A stretch of DNA of 64,000 nt from Muscardinus avellanarius (lineage: Eukaryota > Chordata > Mammalia > Rodentia > Gliridae). Each line of letters opens with the position of its first letter. The stretch's first letter is position 1. Where the stretch lies: contig OY726559.1 of the NCBI GenBank assembly GCA_963383645.1, positions 120,675,405 through 120,739,404 of the forward strand. The letters are read 5' to 3'. Both the position numbers and the translations under genes were made by a program. This document shows, piece by piece, positions 13,310 through 20,300 of the stretch. Under the pieces are notes generated by a model. The model made no database searches. It was not told the origin of the DNA and saw nothing but the letters and a program-made list of their open reading frames with translations.

Positions 13310-15588
13310 GCACGCACGCACGCACACCAAGCAGACAAACATCCATCTAACCATTTTTCCTAAACCCATTTCTGTTTTTAGAAATGTAGCCACATAGTCG
13401 GGCGTGGCTGTGCACACTTGTAATCCCAGTACTTGAGAGGCTGAGACAGGAGGATCACAGGTTCAAGGACAGCCTCAGCAAATAGTGAGACTCTCATCAA
13501 CCTAGCAAGACCCTGTTTCAAAAAGGAAAAGAAGCCCAGTGTGGTGGTGCTCGCTTGTAATCTGAGTACTTGGGAGGTAGAGACAGGAGGATCACAGAGG
13601 TTCATGGCCAGCCTCGGCTACTTAGTGAGTCCCTCTACAATTCAGTGAGACCCTGTTTCAAAGTAGAGAATAAAAAATAGGACTGGGAATATGGCTCAGA
13701 GGAGAATGCCCCTGGGTTCAATCCCCAGTTCCGCAAAATATAAAACAATAAAAACAAAATAGGGCTGGGGGCTCAGAGGTAGAATGTCCCCTGGGTTCTA
13801 TCTCCAGTGCCAACAAACAAACAAACAAACAAATATTGCCACATGCTGGACATGATGGCGCACACATGTAATCCTAGTACTTGAGAAACAGGAAGATCAC
13901 AGGTTTGAAGCCAGCCTCAGCAACTCAGTGAGGCTCGCATCAACTTAGCCAGACCCTGTTTCCAAATAAAAAATAAAATAGGGCTGGAAGTGTAGCTCAG
14001 ATATAGAACACCTCTGGGCTCAATCCCTAGCACCGCCAAAAAAAAAAAAAAAAAGAAAAAAAGAAAAGAAAAAGCAGTCGCATTTTAGGAAGAACTCCAA
14101 ATTAGGAGTCAGGCGGCCTAAATTCCAGACCTATCTCTGATTTTACAAGCACAAGTTGGTGAGTGGCAGTAGGCAGATCTCTATCTGCCTGTGATTCAGT
14201 CTCCTAATAAAAATGGGATCCCTACTTCAGTAATATTTTTTGAATTAAAGACAGTGAGATTAGCTTTGTATTTATGCGCTTTGAGGAAAGGCAGTTCTGT
14301 CAGTGAGAGCATTGACAAAAATTTGAGTGATGAGAAAGACTTCCTAAGAAGGCGCCTGCTGGTCCAAGGCCTGCCTGAAACATCTGACCAGTGTCCTGCC
14401 TGATAGCAGTGGGGCCTGCGGGACTCACTTGTGACCAGAACAGAGAAAAGGCGGCCCTGAAGGTGCACCCCCAGCTTCACGCTCCTGGCGCAGCACTGGT
14501 AGGTCGCTGTCTCGTGGTGTGGCTGCATCCATGGTGAACACCAGCTGAGATGCTTTTTCACCGTCACCATTCATTCCAGGATCCCTTTTAAGTCTCAGCT
14601 GTTCCAGGCTGGTCTCGGGGGAACAGTTCCAAGATCTGTCTTTGCACAAAAACATGATAAGCCCCTCTGCTTCTTCTTCCTTATGCCACAGAGTACAGGT
14701 TAAGTCCAGACGCTTTCCTTCCTGGGAGGCTGAGCTGGTGATGTGGATGCTTCCTGCAATGGGACATGAGCGTTACCCACAGAATAACCCCCCACCCCCG
14801 CCGCTGCTCCTGATCACTGGAGGTCCATCCAGAGTGCAGCCTGCAGGCGGGAGACACAGTGCTAACTCTGTTTTGGCTGACTGTAGGCAAGATACCCTTG
14901 GGCAGCAGTAGTTTATTCACTTGGAGAGCTAAGGGCTAGGTAAATGAGCTGAAATCTTCTACACTGTGTCTAAAACAGATTAACATGGGCGTGGTGGCAA
15001 GCACCTGTAATCCCAGTACGGTCACAGGTTCATGACCAGCCTCAGCAATTCAGTGAGACCCTGTTTCAAAATACCAAAAATTTAAAAAAGTCTAGGTGCG
15101 TGGCTTGGGTGATAGAAAAGCCCCTGGGTTCAATCCCAGTACCATAAAATAAAATTAAAATAAAATAAACACCAGACGTGGTGGCCCATGCCTGTAATCC
15201 CAGTACTTGAAAGGCTGAAACAGGAGGATCAAGGTTTGAGGAAAGCCTCAGCAATTAGTGAGACTCTCATCAACCTAGTGAGACCCTGTTTCAAAAGATA
15301 AGTAAAGCCGGGTGTGGTGGCGCACACTTGTAATCCCAGCATTCCAGAGGCTGAAACCGGAGGACCACAGTTTGCAGGCAGCCTCAGCTACTTAATGAGG
15401 CCCTCTGCAACTCAGTGAGACCCAGTTTCAAAATAAAGAATAAAAAATAGGGCAGGGGGTGTAGCTCGGAGATCAAATGCCCTGGGTTCCATTCCCACCC
15501 ACCCCCAAAAAAAGTAAAATAGGGCTAAGAAAATAGGGCTAAGAGGTGTAGCTCAGAGGTGGACTGCTCCTGGGTTCAATCTCCAGCA

Positions 15589-15639
<51 letters not shown>

Positions 15640-17310
15640 ACAGATTAATGAAAAATTATATACAATTACTATAAATGAGGAATCCTGAAAGTCCTGCATA
15701 TAACTGAAAGAATCGAGAACATAGAGAAATTGTGTTTGATTTTGGACTTAAAAGACAAGTAAAAGTTTTTCTATCAAGGGGCCTTTTCTATCAAGCGTGG
15801 TGGCGCACGCTTATAATCCCCTCAGAGACAGGAGGATCATGCAGGTTCGAAGCCAGCCGCACACGCTGGCTTAGGAGACCCTGTTTCCAAATAAAAATGT
15901 AAAAATAGGTCTGGGAGTGTAGCCCGGAGGTAGAAGGGCTTCCAGGAACCCCAGTACCACCAAAAAAAAAAAAAAAAAGGGGGGGGGCCTTGGAACAGTT
16001 GAAAAGTTTAAGATGGTCATCACGTGGAGCCAGAGTGAGGATTGGCTGGAAAATGGGCAAATTACTGGGGCCCCATGGATATTCAGAGACCATACACACA
16101 TATTCAGAGACCGGGGCGCCAGTCTGCAGACTGGATTTTCTCCATAGGCCATCTACATTGTGGATACAGAAGTGGAGAAAGCGGACGGGTGGCTGAACCC
16201 GGGATGATACTCTGGCCCTGCGGGTGTCTCTGACCTAACTTTCTAACGCACTGACCGACTACCCTTTACCCTCACAACCTCTCAACCTCCTTTCTTTGTG
16301 AAGTTTGTACTTTGTAGAAATGAGACACATTGGGAAGGCTAGGAAAACGTGGTTTTAAAATCTGAAATCTTCAGATTCATATTAATAACAGCTTGGTTAT
16401 TCTTGGTTTTTTTTTTTTTTTTTGCAATACTGGGGGGATTGAACTCAGGGGAATTCTATCTCCGAGCTATACCTCCAGCCCCATTTTTTATTCTTTTATT
16501 TGAAAAACAGGGTCACACTAAGTTGCAGAGGGCCTCACAAGTAGGTGGGGCTTGCTGCAAACCATCCCAAGTCCCAGGATAACAAGTATGCACCACCATA
16601 CCCAGAGTTCCCTGTTCGCAGCCAGGAAGAGCCTCAGAAAAGCCACATCTTTTGTTAAAGAGCTCCGCACCTGCTTTATGTCTCTGCTCCCTGGAGTTCT
16701 TATCTAAAAGGGATTTCTTTTAAATTCCTTATTTTGAAAGAGAGTCTCACTAAGTTGGGGAGGTTCTCACTAAGTAGCTGAGGCTGGCCTCAAACCTGCG
16801 ATCTTCCTGTCTGGGATTACAAGCCTGGGGTACCGCCCAAGTACTGGATTTACAAGCGTGCGCCACCACGCCCTGCTTTCCCCTAGCTTCACTCCACCAT
16901 TCCTTATGAAGCCCCGTCTTGGTTAAATCTGGCTCTGCTTGAGCCGGGCATGGTGGCGCACCCTTGTAATCCCAGTATTTGGGAGACAGGAGGATTGCGG
17001 TTCACAGACAGCCTCAGCTACTACTTAAGCCCTTTGCAACTCAGTGAGATCCTGTTTCAAAATAAAGACCGGCGTGGTGGTACACACTTGTAATCCCCAC
17101 ACTTGGGAGGTGGAGACAGGAGGATCACGCAGGTTCGTAGCCAGCCTCCCAAGCTTAGGAGACCCTGTTTAAAAAAAAAAAAAAAAAAAAAAAAAACCAA
17201 AACAAAAACACAACAACAACAAAAAAGACTAAAATATAGGGCTGGGGGGTGTATCTTGGAGGTAGAATGCCCCAGGATTCAATTCCCAGTTCCACACAAT
17301 AGATACATAA

Positions 17311-17349
<39 letters not shown>

Positions 17350-20300
17350 AAATAAAAATAAAATAAAAATCTGGCTCTGCTAAAAGCTCACCAGATAGAT
17401 GCTAAGGTTGCCACTCCCGTCCCCACCCGTGATGTGTTTTTCCTTTTAAGCCTTCCCTCGGCGCACAGAGTACACTAAATTCTCTACCACAAGCGGGTTC
17501 AGTGGTGCATGCTTGTAATCCTGGTACTTGGGAGGCTGAGACAGGAGGATTACAGGGTCACGGCCAACCTCAGCTACTTGTAAGGATTGAGTCGCCCCTG
17601 GCCCGCAGGGGGCAGGGCTGGAAGCTAGGAGGTGGAGCTCTGTGATTCCGGGAGGGAACCAGGCCTCCCGGGTCCGGAAGAAGAGAGTGCAGAGTTCAGA
17701 GAGGAGCCCGAGAGGGAGGGACGCACGCTCTCCCCCGCCACCAGCCCCCGCGGCCAGGCGGGGGCTGGAGGCCAATCTCCCACGAATAAAGGCATCCATA
17801 TATCTACTATGGATCTCTGCGTGTCTCTATGCGACTGGGACACACACACACCCATCAATCATTCATTTGGTGCTGACCCGTGTCGAATTGGACCTTAATC
17901 CACTGAGCCCCAAGGACCCGCGGCCCCACAGAGCCCGGCCAGCGCTACTGGACCCTCCATCGGCCGATAAACTCGTATCGGACTTATGGGACCTGGCTTG
18001 GATCTGCGCTTCCTGGACTCGGACTTTCCATCCCTTCTCTATGCATCTAAAAACCCGTATCAGACTTATGGGACTTGGTTTGGATCTCAGCTTATTTACC
18101 TACATGCGCGGCCTCTGCACACCCGCCCGCCCGGCCCGCGGTCTTCTGAAAGAAGACTGGACCTCACCGCCCCCGCCCTCGCCGCGCCCCAGCCTGAGCC
18201 ACCCGCCGCGCCTGCCCGCGCCCCGCCGCTGCTCCAGCCACCTCTGCTAGAATGGGCGCCCGCGGTGCCTCCAGGACGACTCCGCGCCGCCCGCCTCCGC
18301 TGGGATGGGCCGCGGCTTGAGCCGCTTCTGCTGTAATGGGCGCCCGCGCCGCCCGCCCACCCCGCGCCTGTGGCCCGAGCCGCCCCGCCCGCCGCTTGTA
18401 TGGGCCGCGCCGCGCGAGCACGCCCGCGGCCCCGAGCCGCCAGCCGCCCGCCCGCGCTGCGCCCACCTGCCGCACCTGCCGCCTGGACAAGACCGCGCCG
18501 CTACGCGCCGCCACCGCTGCCAAAAGGGGCCATGCCCGCCCGCGCGGCGTCCACGACCCCGCTCCACGCTGGACTGTGCCGCGCGCCTATGCTTTCTCTG
18601 CGCCTACCGCCGCGCCCATGGACCCAGGATGGGTCTGCACTGCCGGCGCGCGCCGCTCCCATCACCGGGACAGGCCCGCGGCCCCGCGACCCCGCTGCGC
18701 CAGACTGTGCTGCTTTGCGCCGCCACTCTGCCAAACGGCGCCACTCTCCCCTGGCCCGCCAATTCCAGCCTGTGCCGCACATGCCTTCTCTGCGCCTGGC
18801 GTGCTTAGACCCGCCCGCCCCTGCCTGCCACATGGCGCAGGCCCCTGCGCCGGCTCTCTGCTGATTGCGCCCTTCACCCTCTGCCCGCCCACCCCCGCTG
18901 CCCGGGCCCGGCCATTCTGGTAAGCACCCACATGGGATCACTATGGGGGGAGGCCGCAAGCTTTGGCCCGCCATCTTTGGCCCACGTGTAATCACTGGGG
19001 ATCCACCATCTTTCTTTAACCCCTCCCACCTCATGGCCTCGCTGGAGGTCCGCCATCTTTCTTTAGCCCCTCCCACCTCATGGCCTCACTGGAGACCTCA
19101 AATCCCTCCCACTTTCCACTCCTAACCAATCCTAGGAGTCGGCGGCCATTTTTAAAAAAAACTTTTCACAGCCATCTTCAGGCCAGATCTCCACAGCAGC
19201 CTCTCTCAGCGGTAAGCTTCCCCTTAAGGAAATAAGTGGGTTCTGCCTAACTCGGAGGATTCTGACTGACTGACTGACTGCTATTAAACCCGGTATACCG
19301 GTAGCCTCCAGTTCTCCAATCGTTCAGGACGATTGCGAGGTGTGTACAGAGACAAGAGACGTCTTCTCTCTGGCACACCTACTCTGTATTACCGAACTAG
19401 GCAAGGCCCTGGGACGCTGGGGGTACCTGCCTTTGTTCTTGCCCACTTACAACTCATGGGGGGAAGTCAGCCATCTAAGATTGAGATTGACCCTCAATCT
19501 CCGCTGGGCCGTGTGTTATCTAATCTGCAGGCTCTCGGATTCTCTGGGGAACTGTTCCCTCAAAAACTCGTGTCTCTTTGCACTAAGGTCTGGCCGACAT
19601 ATGATTTAGCCAATGATATTCGATGGCCTGCCATGGGCACGCTAGATCCTAGGACGCTGATGGCTCTCAGTGAATTTTGCACGCGGTCAGCAAAATGGTG
19701 TGACCTCGAGTATGTACAGCCCTTCTGGCGGCTGCATTTTCTGTTTTCTCCCTCTACCGGCTCTAGTGCTGCCCAGGGCATGCTGGCTGGAGTATCCCGT
19801 CAGCCACAGCCGCCATCTTGGACACCACGTGGCAACTCACAGGCGCCACCTGGTGGCCCTTCTGGGTCACAGGCTTACAATCCTGCAGACCCACAGCCGC
19901 CATCTTGCGATAAAACGTGGGGGCCGGGGTCTGACCCAGCTGGGTTTACAAGCCCCATCTTCCTCTCTCCTGGCCCCACTTCGCGAAGTGGCTGGGGCTG
20001 AAGGGGTGATCCGGGTCCATGTTCCTTTTTCCCTTCCTGACCTCACTCAGCTGGAAAAGAGACTGGGATCCTTTTCTACCAATCCTTCTGCTTTTATCAA
20101 GGAATTCCAACATATTGTGCAGGCATATGATTTAACTTGGCGGGATTTGCATGTCATTCTAACCTCTTCTCTAAATCCAGACGAACGTGATCGGATCCTG
20201 AAGGCAGCCAGAGAGAGGGCTGACCAGACTCATTTAACAGATCCAGGGCTTCCTATCGGTGCAGCTGCAGTTCCATCTGAGGAGCCCCACTGGAATTATA

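Noticed and set aside
17642..19076. Several overlapping long open frames on both strands in the ERV leader
   Set aside because: Extreme GC leaves few stop codons; the frames overlap in all registers and show no recognisable domains.
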